Under the pieces are notes generated by a model. That model had not been told where the DNA came from, made no database searches, and saw only the letters and a program-made list of their open reading frames with translations. Positions 48,396-60,536 of a stretch of 64,000 nt of DNA are shown in pieces. The DNA is taken from positions 19,643,641 through 19,707,640 of the forward strand of contig NW_023601433.1 in assembly GCF_014898055.3 (NCBI RefSeq), read 5' to 3'. The translations under genes and the position numbers were made by a program. The first letter of the stretch is position 1. Each line of letters opens with the position of its first letter. Origin of the DNA: Talpa occidentalis (Eukaryota > Chordata > Mammalia > Eulipotyphla > Talpidae).

Positions 48396-48846
48396 ACGGG
48401 TGTCAGGGTATCATTTCATAATTTTAAAAACTAAGCTCTCACTCTTACCCCATAGTCATGTTTGAGAGACTTGAGCAGAGAAGGGCATCGATTAGGCTGC
48501 CACGGGAACTGGGCCACTAGTCTGACCACCATGGCAGATAAACCAGCCCAACTCCAGGAATGCAGAGGCAGGGCCTGCACATGTGTCTGTGTCAAAAGTC
48601 TGCACCCAAGAGCAGACATCCCAGCTGATAACCCGTGCAAACTGGCTCCCCAAGTAAGAAACCCTATGTAACCCTAGTGTAAAAATCTCAAATCCTTCAC
48701 ACACACAGCTGTATAGCTCCCTCTTGTTCCCTGTTCCCTTGCAGGCTATTTCAATAAATCCTCCTTTTCTGTTCTCTACTCCATCTCTGCTGCACTCTTA
48801 CACCCCCATACCTCACACATCCCTCAGCTATGGTTCCACCACAAAG
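48396..48846 (+). mobile_element. LTR, sense, ERV1-like
   Basis: Contains tagtgtaaaaatctcaaatcc (a TATA-region analogue, 48677), the signal tcaataaatcctcc (48751) and a U5-like ctgttctctactccatctc. This order is typical of gammaretrovirus-like LTRs. The ends are approximate and no target duplication was found. Repeated at about 59036-59470. Confidence 0.5.
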
Positions 48847-48849
48847 AGT

Positions 48850-49227
48850 GCTTAATAATGTTTGTTCAACTTAACGAACTATCCAATCATCGCTTATATC
48901 ACTGACCCCTGAATTATTATTATTGAATAATAATTCAACCCCTGAATTATTATTATTTCTGATATAAATGTTATCAACAGCATTAACAAGCTAATATTGG
49001 TTGGACAATTAAAGATAAATTCATTGATTTTCAAACTTTAAAAAGTTGCCTTATTTTCTGTAGATTCAGAGACCTGATAAGGGAAGGACACAGGCTCAGA
49101 TCTCTTTCTTCACCCTCCCTATGCCAGAGAAGCTGCGCTTGAATGTTTACAAATCATGACTGGAGAACAAGGATAGACAGATTTGTCTCTCGTCAAGGAA
49201 TAAATATTTCAAACTTTATTCACCATA
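48850..49227. other. Unique spacer with a small inverted repeat
   Basis: Apart from a gaattattattattg / caataataattc hairpin-like stretch at 48910-48935 and a partial direct copy of it at 48940-48955, nothing is recognised. Confidence 0.4.
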
Positions 49228-49238
49228 TATTGTAGTTT

Positions 49239-49576
49239 ATTTTTTGTTTGTTTTTTAATTTTTTTTATGGAGGCATGTCTTTATTTATTTATTTGTTTGT
49301 TTGTTTATACATGCACTGGGTACAGTCAAAAGCGCGGGAGGGTGAGAGAATTCACCAGAGCCAGAGTGGGGAGCAGCAGAGCCAGAGTGGGGAGCAGAAC
49401 AGGCAGAATGACCGAAGTACACTGCTGAGGGGAGCAGCGGGCAGCAGGAGAGGTCTGCATGCCATGTGGGACACTCCTCGGGTGGCCGGGGAGCAGCCAG
49501 GGATCGAACCTGCGCTGCAGAGGCCGCGGGCAGCTTCACAACCCAGCGCTCAACCGCTGAGACAACGGGGAGGCCC
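49239..49576 (-). mobile_element. tRNA-headed SINE, antisense, with 21-bp internal duplication
   Basis: Perfect tattgtagttt duplication at 49228-49238 and 49577-49587. The block agccagagtggggagcag is repeated in tandem at about 49359-49400, not seen in other SINEs here. The head has gagacaacgggg where the second copy (60196-60210) keeps gagccaccgggg. Confidence 0.92.
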
Positions 49577-49896
49577 TATTGTAGTTTCTTTGCAACTACT
49601 AAAATCTGCACTACAGCAAGGAGATAGCCAAAGGCAATTAAATGAAGGTGGCTGGTTTTTCATTATTTACAAGGTTGAATTTAGCCTGAGGGTGTCATTT
49701 CCTTGTTCTAAGGAAATAATTTCCCTTTTCTCCACAATTCTACATCTTTGGGTTTGCTCCATGAATTTTGAAGTGGCTAGAATTTAGGATGACTTAGAAA
49801 TTTTGCATCAAAATGTGGGTCTTTGAGCAACCCTCATCCATCTTGTAGACTCTGACTCCCATGTATTAGAGCAAAATCTGTAAAGAACACACAGCA

Positions 49897-50191
49897 GAGC
49901 CTCCCCGGTGGCGCAGCGGTTGAGCACTGGGTTGCGAAGCTGCCCGCGGCCTCTGCGGTGCCAGTTCGATCTCCGGCAGCTCCCTGGCCACCAGAGGAGG
50001 GTCCCACATGGCGCACAGACCTCTCCTGCCGCCCACTGCTCCCCTCAGCAGTGTACTTCGTCCTTCTGCCTGCTCTGCTCCGGCTTTGGCTCTGGTGAAT
50101 TCTCTCACCCTACCACGCTTCTGACTGTACCCAGTGCATGTATAAACAAACAAATAAATAAAAATAAAAATATATGCCTCTTTAAAAAAAA
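49897..50191 (+). mobile_element. tRNA-headed SINE, sense, near-consensus
   Basis: Perfect 15-bp duplication aaagaacacacagca at 49882-49896 and 50192-50206. The A box region is tggcgcagcggttgagcac (49909) and the B box cagttcgatctccgg (about 49962). The body has ctcagcagtgtacttc (50044) and ctctggtgaattctctcacc (50090), then a TAAA/A tail. Confidence 0.94.
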
Positions 50192-50699
50192 AAAGAACAC
50201 ACAGCAATCAGAATAAATGTCCTCTGAAATTAAGACCTTTAAATGTCCCTTCATATGCCATCAGTTGATTCCATTGTTTTTAAAATTAACTGTTGAGAGA
50301 GAAAAAAATTAAAAAACGAAAAGTATAAGGATTGCCTATAAGAGAGCAAGTCAAAATATCTCAGAATAGCTTTCACTTTTTTACATATATATAAAAATGG
50401 AGTTTCGGAATTATCACCAATTTCATGAGCTCTAATAAACATCTTTGTGATTCACTTCATTTTCTTTTAATTTTTGCTGAAGTTCCACTGGTTTCTACCA
50501 TTATACAGTGATAGGTTTTGGTGTACATTAAAAATTAACATTTGAATAAAAAGTTTCTATTCTTCACCATACAAGAACTCCTTTACCCAAATTCCTCAGC
50601 CCCTTTTCCTATTTCCCCTGGCAGCAGATATTTGGTTCTTACAGACAAAGATGTTGTTTTTGGTTTGTTTTGTTTGTTCATTTGTTTTGTTTCTTTATC

Positions 50700-51375
50700 A
50701 TCTATATAGGTGTGAAATTGTATCAGGGTGGTCCCCAGGAAAGGGGGTGGTTCCAGGTTTCCACCCCACCCAAGGGAGGGTGGAGCTGAGCAGGGAGAGA
50801 TGAAGCTGCAGAGGAAATTGAAGAAGGAAGGAAGCAGGATGGAGGCAGAAGAAGACCCGGAGGAGGCACGTGGAGCAGAGAGAGGCATGATGAAACCATG
50901 CCTGCCTTTTGGTTGTGGACTGGGTGACGCAGATGTGGGCGAGAGACCCGTGGGGAGGTAGCAATGGCAGTTTTTGTCTTGCTTTTGATAATTTACTCTT
51001 TTCCTTCCAGAATTGTCTGGTGGTTTCTGATCCTTTTCTATGGGTCCCCACTGGAAGATGCCTTAGACCTGTGGCAGGCTTTGGGGCCTTATTATGGGCC
51101 AATCCCTTTTGGATGGACTTTTACCCACGAGGGACTGGTAACTTTGTGTACTTTATTTAGAAACTATAGAGACACACTTCGGCAGGGGGTGGGGGGTGGG
51201 GGGCTGGGTGGTGAGCGGGTGGGGAGGGAGAGCCAGGGAGAGGAAGGACTAGAGTCAAAATAAGGGGGGGTGCAATTGTATTGGGATTATAACCAAAATG
51301 AAAATGCATACATTGTGCAAAGATGAAAAATGATGTAAGAATTATATAAAATAAAATATTAAAAAAAGAAACTGT
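50700..51375 (+). mobile_element. Unidentified retroposon-like segment with L1-like 3' end
   Basis: A purine-rich lead (50740-50900) is followed by a T/C-rich part with an open stretch of about 60-100 residues (50909-51263, hydrophobic start), a G-rich part (51182-51260) and then ggtgcaattgtattgggat (51270) and ataaaataaaatattaaaaaaag (51347). The G-rich block plus 'gcaattgtat' resembles the 3' UTR of the L1s in this window. It could be an L1-mobilised transcript or a truncated L1 variant. I do not assign a protein function. Confidence 0.4.
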
Positions 51376-51559
51376 AGTCTTTGCCTTTCCTGTATTGTTT
51401 CTAATTGTATTGAAGTTCCTTCCCAGTAAAGTCTCATATGTTTTGTGTTGATGCAGCGGATGGCAGAACCTATTTAGAGCAGGTAGGTTTGTGGTGTCTG
51501 GGCTGCCCCTCTCCCTGCCCTGTAACAAAATCGTATGGTGCTTTTAGTATCCCTCTGAC

Positions 51560-51672
51560 TTATTTTAGATAGCAAAATATATATACTCTAGGTCAATCCA
51601 TGTTGTTGCAAAGGGCAGAAATTCATCTTCTTATAGCTGAGTAGTCTCCCACTGTGTGTGTGTGTGTGTGTT

Positions 51673-51712
<40 letters not shown>

Positions 51713-52400
51713 ACATTTTTTTTTATTTTATCATCTACCAGTGGGCTCTAAGTTTGTTCCTCTGTCTTGAGTGTTGTGATAATGTTATGATGAACATGGT
51801 GTTCCATATATCTCTTTGAATTTAAATTTGTATATTTTTGTGGTAAAGCTTGACAACTAAAGAGAAGTCAGCTAGCTGGGTCATGTGATATTTATTTTCT
51901 TAAATTTCTTGAGGTATTGCCACACTATTTCCATGATTGCAACAATTTAAATCCGTAACAAAAATCTACAAAGATTTTGTCTCTCCACAACTTTACCATC
52001 ACTTGTTTCTTGTCTATTTTGATAATAACCCTCTTAACAGATAGGAGATGAACGCTCATTTTGCTTCTGATTTGCTTTCTTAATAGGAGAGGAGGAACAC
52101 GCGTTCATGGGCCTGCAGTCATCTCTGTCCTGTGGACAAGTCGCTCTTCAACATCTCTGTCCACTTTTTAATGGGGATATTTGTTCTTTTGTTGACGAGT
52201 TTAATGAGTTCTTTATAAAATTTCTATATTAAGCCCTTGTCTGACATATGTAAGTATTTTCTCCAAATCATTAGTTTTTTTAATGGTGGTTTCTTTCACT
52301 CTATAGAAACTTTTTAGTTTAATATTGTCCCATTTGTTTATATTTGCTTTTGTTTCCTTTGACAATGTAATCCGATTGACAAAAGTCATCTCCAAGGCTG
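51560..52400 (-). mobile_element. Old L1 ORF2 3' part, antisense
   Basis: In reverse, 52395-52213 reads as L1 ORF2 (TKANINKWDNIKLKSFYRVKET, here shown only in part as NKWDNIKLKSFY), and the sequence continues to the 3' region near 51590 (gctgagtagtctcccact). A (TG)n(TA)n microsatellite interrupts it at 51653-51709. Confidence 0.8.
51653..51709. repeat. (TG)n(TA)n microsatellite
   Basis: (TG)n from 51653 to about 51671, then tttg, then (TA)n to 51709. The matching tract at about 62276-62329 differs by a lost base in the interruption. Confidence 0.95.
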
Positions 52401-52429
52401 ATTAAGGAACTCTGTCATTTTGTGATTTG

Positions 52430-52870
52430 AGAACTTCTATCCATGTCTTTACTCCACTGTTGGTGGAAATGTAGACTGTTTCCTTTCCTAGAAAATTAGG
52501 ATAGATATTTCTGAAAATACTAACAATAGTTCTACCTTATGATCCAGCAATCCCATTCTTAGATATCTCTCTGAAGTATACAAAAACACTAATATGAAGG
52601 GATATGTGCACTCCTATGTTCACTGTAATGGTATTTTCAATACCAAAGTGATGGAAGCAACCTAAGGGTCCAACAACAGATGAGTTGGTTACGAAGATAT
52701 GGCACACAACACACGAATACTACTCAGCTACTAAAAAACCCCACCGGATTAAATCTTGCTATTTGCAATAATAGCGATGGTACCAGAAGAGACTATGACT
52801 CACAGAATTAGTTAGAAGAAAGATAATACCAGGGAGAGTAAATGGTTTGCCCACAGATCCAAAACTATAG
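52430..52870 (+). mobile_element. Old L1 ORF2 3' part, sense
   Basis: actgttggtggaaatgtaga (52456), ccttatgatccagcaatccc (52535) and actactcagctac (52719) are L1 ORF2 3' landmarks in sense. It overlaps in L1 coordinates with the antisense piece just before it, so these are two separate insertions or an inverted duplication, not one twin-primed element. 52880-53396 holds nothing recognised. Confidence 0.8.
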
Positions 52871-53396
52871 CCTAACTTGAAAATAAACGAAAATCTCTTA
52901 CTTAGACCAATTTTCCATCAACTACTTAAAAATTTATGGGCACAGAATGACCTACATCTATTTCAAACATAGTGTTTTTCTTTAGACTGTTATTTCATTG
53001 CAATCTGATTCCGTATGAAAACTTATAACGTAAAAAGTTAATGAAGGGCTCTTTATTAAAAGAAATGGATAAAAGGGATCTGAAAAGCATTATCTTCAGG
53101 ACTACAATGTGAAACCCTGCCATTTGTTATTTTCCATTTTGTTATGATAAGAATGAAAGGTTAAATATTTTCATATTAGTTTTTACTTTGACATTTACCA
53201 AAAAGACTCTTTTCATTTTCAGAGTCACTTAAAAAACTGTTCTTATCAACCATGTAGTATACAGTCCTTACACATGCTTACCAATTAATTTAAATCTAAA
53301 AGTTGCCTGTAACATGATTCTTTGATCAGTAAAGACACATTAATTTTATATTAAATTCTATATGGCCAATACTGCAGTGAGAAATTATTGGGAAAG

Positions 53397-53640
53397 GGGC
53401 CTCGCTGGTGGCTTAGGGAGTAAGTCTCAGCTCTGTCACTGCTGTGGCCTGAGTTCAATTCCCCACGAGAGAGCTAAGCCACATAGGTGCAGCAGCCTTC
53501 TCCTGTCATGCCTGCTGCTCCCTTGAGCAATATATTTTAGTACATCTGCCTGTTCTGCTCCCCACTCTCTCTGGTGAATCCTCTCAACCACTGCACCTCT
53601 GGGCTACACCCCAGTTCTTCTATGCTTAAAAAATACATGG
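53397..53640 (+). mobile_element. Older, divergent tRNA-headed SINE, sense
   Basis: gggcctcgctggtggctta begins the head; the body keeps ctgttctgctccccactctc (53548) and ctctggtgaatcctctcaac (53569) but differs in many places from the young copies. No clear target duplication. It lies just beyond the last base represented in the second copy within this window. Confidence 0.75.
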
Positions 53641-54947
53641 AAAAAGGTGGCAGTATTTGTTTGGAAAGTCTGCAAAGCAGATCAAGGAGAAAAGACTTTA
53701 ATGAGAAACTATTTGAGAATAGTAGAGAGCAATATGATGAAGGGATAAACATGGTCACTCAAACTAAAGCATAAACTAACTGAATTATAAACATTTTGAG
53801 AATAAATCAATCAGCTAATTCTGTTACATTACATTCATTTATCAACTCTTAATCGACTTGCTTCAGTGTATTTCTGATACATTGTCTAGTCCACAAATCA
53901 CTATACAACAGAATACAACTTAAATATATGAAGGAAAACTCTGTTATGGAAGTTTGTAGATGGCTCACAGATATTCCATGCAAACACAGTTTGGGGAACC
54001 TCCCTCAGGAAACACAGGAAACAGGTCTTGGGCCCAAAGTCTCTACACGGGTGGTGCCACAATATGCCTCCCGTGGGGCAGAGAAGTGTGCAGGCATGAG
54101 CCGCAAATCCATGGTCCTCCTTGGAACCTGGGTCCAGGTTAGTTATTTAGGCTTGTGAAACAGGACTTGGGCCCTATTCCAAAATATGCTAGGGATCAAA
54201 ACCATGGCAATACAACCCTGCATTTCCATTACATTGTGAGTGTTCCTGCATCAGGAAATAATCTCCTCTTTTCACCACCATATAGAGGACGCTTGATTTT
54301 CCTAGGGCTACAGGAATTAAGGAGTAATGTTTTACTATCTCGTCTATTCCTTTCGCTACCACTATTCCCTATTGGAATGGCATTAAAATTAGCCAAATCA
54401 GACTGGAAAGGAAAGGAAAACAATGAAATAACTGCAGGGGACATAATTTGAGGAACATTTTTCCAGGACATAATTTGAGGAAATTCAAGGACTTTGTATA
54501 TTATTGATGCAGATGTTGGCTACATAGATCAACTGAGGAGCAAACATTTTCTTACCCATGACTTAGATGTGGTATAAACGGAATTAGAAATTTTCTCCAC
54601 ATCTGAGGATTGGAAAGCTGATAGTATATCAGAGACTATATTCAACTAAGAGGCCCACATAGTAAGACCTCCATAATGGATCATGGTTTTTAGCAGTTAT
54701 GTAAGCAAAATACCCAAAAGCAATAATTAATATACATTTGTGTGTGTTACACTAGTTTATAACTGCATAAATTTTTGGAGTACAGCTTCACACCTATTAA
54801 AATGTGTAATTCCACACCACACACACAAACAGAGTTCTAATGAGTCTCCACTAACAGGCTTCCCTTAACACAGCCCCTCTCCAGGATCAGGTACTCCTGC
54901 CAATTTGTGTCTGCACAAGCATCGACTTCTCTTCTTCCGTGCGCGTG

Positions 54948-54987
<40 letters not shown>

Positions 54988-55541
54988 GAGGACTGAAAGG
55001 AGGACTCCCCACTGAAAGGAGGACTCTGGTGAAGTTTTTCTTAGAGGTGACCCAAGAACCCCATCTGTGACCCAACACCTCTCCCAAGGAAACAAGGAAA
55101 GTCTGAGAAACTGTCATCCAGGCAAACTGGATGGGATTATTGGGCATAAAATGGCATTAGCAAAAACAAATTAAAGTATGGCGTTTAGTTTATGTCAACA
55201 TTGCTGTATTAGTGGTAAAAAAAAAATCTGTACTCATGTAGGATGTTACAAAATGGAAATGGTGTGGGATAAACAAACCTGTACTGCTTTGCAACTTTTT
55301 GTAATTTCGAACAGTATTCTTTAAATGTTACTTTTAAAATACTCTCATATTTAATAGGTTATAGATGGAAAGTTTTTTCTTTTCCAGTTTCCGGTATCAC
55401 CGTCCAGGGAGTGGAGAGAAGGGTTCTGGGAGAAAAGCTGGAAACCTCACACAGGGCAGGCTCCGGAGTCTCTCTCCTCTGAGCCTGCTGCTCAGACTCC
55501 TCACAGAGCATCTCACCCCAGGACGCCGCCTCCAGGACCCC
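53641..55541. other. Intergenic up to the assembly gap, no gene recognised
   Basis: AT-rich to 55370, then a more GC-rich end (55385-55541) next to the gap. It includes a (GT)16 tract at 54951-54982 followed by three copies of gaaaggaggact-type repeat (54983-55026). This stretch is not repeated after the gap. Confidence 0.5.
54951..54982. repeat. (GT)16 microsatellite
   Basis: Perfect GT dinucleotide run, preceded by an imperfect gcgcgtgcat. Confidence 0.97.
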
Positions 55542-55641
55542 NNNNNNNNNNNNNNNNNNNNNNNNNNNNNNNNNNNNNNNNNNNNNNNNNNNNNNNNNNN
55601 NNNNNNNNNNNNNNNNNNNNNNNNNNNNNNNNNNNNNNNNN
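55542..55641. other. Assembly gap, 100 N
   Basis: Exactly 100 unknown bases, the usual placeholder for a gap of unknown size. The sequences on its two sides are unrelated, and the right side starts inside a macrosatellite unit. Confidence 0.99.
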
Positions 55642-56390
55642 CTGGCCTGTGTGCCTGCAGTTTTGGAAGAGGCCGCGGTCGCCGCTTGTCCCTGTCTTAC
55701 ATGGTGTGCCCTCCCCTTACAGGGACCCCACCACTCCGTCTAGGGCGTTTGCGGGCCCACGGCCCGCCCTGGGCTGTGAGTGCAAGAGGAGGTGCAGGCG
55801 TGCCCCGGGAGGAAGATTTGGGCTTCTCCTGAGGGAGAGAGCCCCGTTCCCCCATGGTGGAGGAAAGTTCCGTACCTCCATGGGTGCAGAGGTGGCCCAG
55901 CCCGTGGGCGCTGAGGGTCCCCGAACACACTCACCAGCGTCCCCTACGGCGGCCCTAGGTAGTGCACCTGTGCGCAGCCAGAGTCGGGTGGGCGTGGTCA
56001 GGCTCCTGCCAGGGGCGGAGCCGGGGCTCATCAGCGCTGCTGGGCCAGGTGAGGACTCTTCCCCTTTGAGTGGTGCTGGCTTGCCTGGGGCTTTCCGCGC
56101 GGCCAGTGTGCCTGCAGTTTTGGAAGAGGCCGCGGTCGCCGCTTGTCCCTGGCTTACAGGGGTTGCCCTCCCCTGACAGGGACCGCGGCCCTCCTTCAAG
56201 GGCGTGTGCGGGCGCACGGCCCTGCCGCTGGGGCTGTGAGTGCGAAAGGAGGGTGCAGGCATTTTCCGGGAGGAAGGTTTGGGTTTCCGCGAAGGGGAAG
56301 AGAGCCCCGTTCCCCATGGGAAGACAATCCCGTACCCCCATGGGTGCAGAGGTGGTCCCAGCCTCTTGGGGCTGAGGTTCCCCGAACCCT
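55642..56390 (+). repeat. Macrosatellite, last 1.6 units (second copy)
   Basis: Matches 44962-45724 nearly base for base, with about 14 fewer bases, mostly single-base losses in C or G runs (for example cccgccctggg at 55762 against cccgcccctgggg at 45085). The degenerate motif gcgtcccctacgg (55937) is one base shorter than at 45266. Confidence 0.93.
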
Positions 56391-57342
56391 GCACTTACAA
56401 ATATATTAATATCTAAGGAAGGAGGTTTAGAGAGGTTAATTACTTTTTCCAAGGTTACCTATATATGACATTCACTCAAAAGAAACAATGACTAATTATT
56501 GAGAAACTACACTGTACTTTTGTAGAATTGATTGTGTTCTATTGATCAAGATATAGAGAGACTGTTGTGATAAAACTGACTTTTCAATGGCAGGGAATAA
56601 AAGCAATATAAATAAGTTTTAAAATATCCAACAGAGAAATATCAAATGGTGATAGGATCTGTACAAATGATCGAAACAAACCCATTGAATTTTCAATAAC
56701 ATATAGGATAACATCAAAATATGAAACCCTTCAGGATATTTTAATAAAATGTATGCATCTGTAAAGCTATGAAAACATTATTCTTTAATGGAAATTATTA
56801 GACTTAAATAAATGACAATATGAACTCTATTTACGGACCAGGATGCACCCAGCAAAGTTTGGGAGAAATCACAATTGCAGAGGGGAGCATGGACAGGCAG
56901 AAATGACTGAATCACCCTGCAGTAAGAAAAAGGAGGTCAGTGTTTCATGTGGACAAAGGAGAAGGAATTGTGAGATAAGGTCACAGATATTCACAGAAAC
57001 TCGTCACTCAGAACTTCCTAATTCAGGGTGATGGCCTGACCTACATGATAATTGTGAAACGGAGAGAGGTGTTGGAGAGTGGAGTGAATTGTATAATTTG
57101 TGTTTGAGAAAAATCTCTTTGCATTGGAGAAACTAGATTGTAGGAGAACAAGAATGCAACAGGAAAACAACGGAGAAACTTGCGGTAGACAAAGAGTGAG
57201 GAGTGGGTCAGAGTGGTACGTTGCTTAGGATGTTAGCTAATAGGGCTGATTTGGATAGATATAGAAAGTGAGGGAAAGACAGAAATTAAAGATGCTGCCA
57301 AACGTTCTATCCTGAGCAACTTGGTAGATGTAATTGCTATTT

Positions 57343-57617
57343 GCTTTTTTAATAAAATTATTTATTTATTTATTTATACAAGCCCTGGGTACAGTCAGAA
57401 ATGCGGGAGGGTGAGAAAATTCACCAGAGCCTGAGCAGAGAATAGAATAGGCAGAATGACGAGATACACTGCTGAGGGGAGCAGCGGGCACAACAGGAGA
57501 GTTCTATGGCGCCATGTGAGACCCTTGCTGGTGGTCAGGGATCGAACCTGTGCTGCAGATGCTGCGGGCAGCTTCTCAGCCTTGTACTCAACTGCTGCGC
57601 CACGAGGGGAAGCCCAT
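57343..57617 (-). mobile_element. tRNA-headed SINE, antisense (second copy of 46683)
   Basis: Same element and flanks as 46683-46955, with several substitutions (agaaatgcgggagggtgag, gcttctcagcc), more than in the surrounding unique sequence. Confidence 0.87.
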
Positions 57618-59887
57618 GCTTTTTGGTTTTTTTTAAGTTTTATTTTTATTTGCTGAATTCAGAGAACAAGAGTAGAGGTTTGGGTAGATAAAAGATTGGT
57701 GTAGTTGAAGAAGTGAGATTCCATCTTCTTTTATAAGAAATCATATCACCACTCTAATATCTAACAATGATTTATTGATATATAATGTTGTGGGAAGAAT
57801 CAAGGTGGAGACCCTGTTGCAGGCGTGAAAGAATTCACCAGAGACAGATGAGAACAGACCAGGTGAATTTATTGAAATACACTGCTAAAAGAAGCAGAGA
57901 GTGAAAACAGGAGGGGTGTACTGCTCAGAGTTTGAGTCCCAAGTCTCTCTTTATACTCTAGACACCATTGACTGGTTAGAGTGACTAGTCTTGGGTGTGT
58001 CCTGACTGATGATCTGAATCAGCATAGAGGATCATCAGTTCTGGGTCTCACCAGCTTAAGGTCCATGTTTCCATGGCAGTTCCATCCATACTCCCTTTAT
58101 CATTCCAGCCTACCAAACTTGCCTGCTGGCCAAGGAGTGGGGGCTTGGTTTTCAAATTTTAACGATACCTTGACAGACCAGAGGTGCAGGGATGAAAAAT
58201 TCACCAGAGGCTGACTGGAGAACAGAAAAGGCACATTTGTTCAAATACACTGCTAAGAAGAAGCAGCTGGGGAGACAGGCAAGATCTGCAAGTGAAGACA
58301 GATTTGGGGCTCCCTTTTATAACTGGTTTTGTCAGTTTTGCTTTGGGGAGTGAGTTTTGGGCTGGTTAGTGCAGGGGTGTCTGATCCTGGGGGGTTGATC
58401 TTTGACCCAGAATATGTCCTGGCCTTTCCTCCACATACCTGGTCAAAGGGATCCATCTTACGGTTTGGGACCCAGAGCAGCCTTATCATTCTCTCTGAGT
58501 TCAAGCCTCCAAACGTTCCTGCTGGGCAATGGGTGGGGTTTAATTTTAACCTTATTTATGCTACCCCCCCAGATACCATTTGGTTTCTGTTTTCCTGCCA
58601 CAGTGGATACTTTCCTATGTGATTTACATTCCCTCTTCCTGGTCTTCACCTGTCTGCATCTGTGAAATTCAGAAGTCTCCACTGCAGAAACAATTCAAAG
58701 CATGCACTTTATGACTTAACACTCTTATCAGTAAGTGTCAAGTAAATTACCAAAAAGGAACCCCAATTCCCAAAGGCTAAACACGGAAGCAATTCTACAT
58801 TTCTACATTTTCTGACAATTAAGTTGAAAGTTATGGTACAATCAGAGCAAAAGTGGGTTGAATCGGGTTGCTTTATTTTTTTTATTGCTCATTCCTGTCA
58901 AAACCATGTTTAAATACAAATATTAAACATGTGCCCATCAAATAAGCAAAAAAATATAATTCTGGAAAAAGGAAAGAAAATACTGTGATTTCCAGAGAAA
59001 GGATCATGTTGTCACTCCTGCAGTATACATCTGGCCCAACACGGGTGTCAGGGTATCATTTCATAATTTTAAAAACTAAGCTCTCACTCTTACCCCATAG
59101 TCATGTTTGAGAGACTTGAGCAGAGAAGGGCATCGAATTAGGCTGCCACGGGAACTGGGCCACTAGTCTGACCACCATGGCAGATAAACCAGCCCAACTC
59201 CAGGAATGCAGAGGCAGGGCCTGCACATGTGTCTGTGTCAAAGTCTGCACCCAAGAGCAGACATCCCAGCTGATAACCCGTGCAAACTGGCTCCCCAAGT
59301 AAGAAACCCTATGTAACCCTAGTGTAAAATCTCAAATCCTTCACACACACAGCTGTATAGCTCCCTCTTGTTCCCTGTTCCCTTGCAGGCTATTTCAATA
59401 AATCCTCCTTTTCTGTTCTCTACTCCATCTCTGCTGCACTCTTACACCCCCATACCACACATCCCTCAGCTATGGTTCCACCACAAAGAGTGCTTAATAA
59501 TGTTTGTTCAACTTAACGAACTATCCAATCATCGCTTATATCACTGACCCTGAATTTTATTATTGAATAATAATTCAACCCCTGAATTATTTTATTTCTG
59601 ATATAAATGTTATCAACAGCATTAACAAGCTAATATTGGTTGGACAATTAAAGATAAATTCATTGATTTTCAAACTTTAAAAAGTTGCCTTATTTTCTGT
59701 AGATTCAGAGACCTGATAAGGGAAGGACACAGGCTCAGATCTCTTTCTTCACCCTCCCTATGCCAGAGAAGCTGCGCTTGAATGTTTACAAATCATGACT
59801 GGAGAACAAGGATTGACAGATTTGTCTCTCGTCAAGGAATAAATATTTCAAACTTTATTCACCATATATTGTAGTTTATTTTTTGTT

Positions 59888-60216
59888 TGTTTTTAATTTT
59901 TTTTTTATGGAGGCATGTCTTTATTTATTTATTTGTTTGTTTGTTTATACATGCACTGGGTACAGTCAAAAGCGCGGGAGGGTGAGAGAATTCACCAGAG
60001 CCAGAGTGGGGAGCAGCAGAGCCAGAGTGGGGAGCAGAACAGGCAGAATGACCGAAGTACACTGCTGAGGGGAGCAGCGGGCAGCAGGAGAGGTCTGCAT
60101 GCCATGTGGGACACTCCTCGGGTGGCCGGGGAGCAGCCAGGGATCGAACCAGCGCTGCAGAGGCCGCGGGCAGCTTCACAACCCAGCGCTCAACCGCTGA
60201 GCCACCGGGGAGGCCC
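59888..60216 (-). mobile_element. tRNA-headed SINE, antisense (second copy of 49239)
   Basis: Same tattgtagttt duplication (59877-59887, 60217-60227) and the same 21-bp internal duplication as the first copy, so one insertion is represented twice. Confidence 0.92.
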
Positions 60217-60536
60217 TATTGTAGTTTCTTTTGCAACTACTAAAATCTGCACTACAGCAAGGAGATAGCCAAAGGCAATTAAATGAAGGTGGCTGGTTTT
60301 TCATTATTTACAAGGTTGAATTTAGCCTGAGGGTGTCATTTCCTTGTTCTAAGGAAATAATTCCCTTTTCTCCACAATTCTACATCTTTGGGTTTGCTCC
60401 ATGAATTTTGAAGTGGCTAGAATTTAGGATGACTTAGAAATTTTGCATCAAAATGTGGGTCTTTGAGCAACCCTCATCCATCTTGTAGACTCTGACTCCC
60501 ATGTATTAGAGCAAAATCTGTAAAGAACACACAGCA

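Noticed and set aside
47125..48846. Full endogenous retrovirus between the antisense and sense LTRs
   Set aside because: The LTRs face different ways and no gag, pol or env-like frame lies between them, so they are separate solo LTRs.
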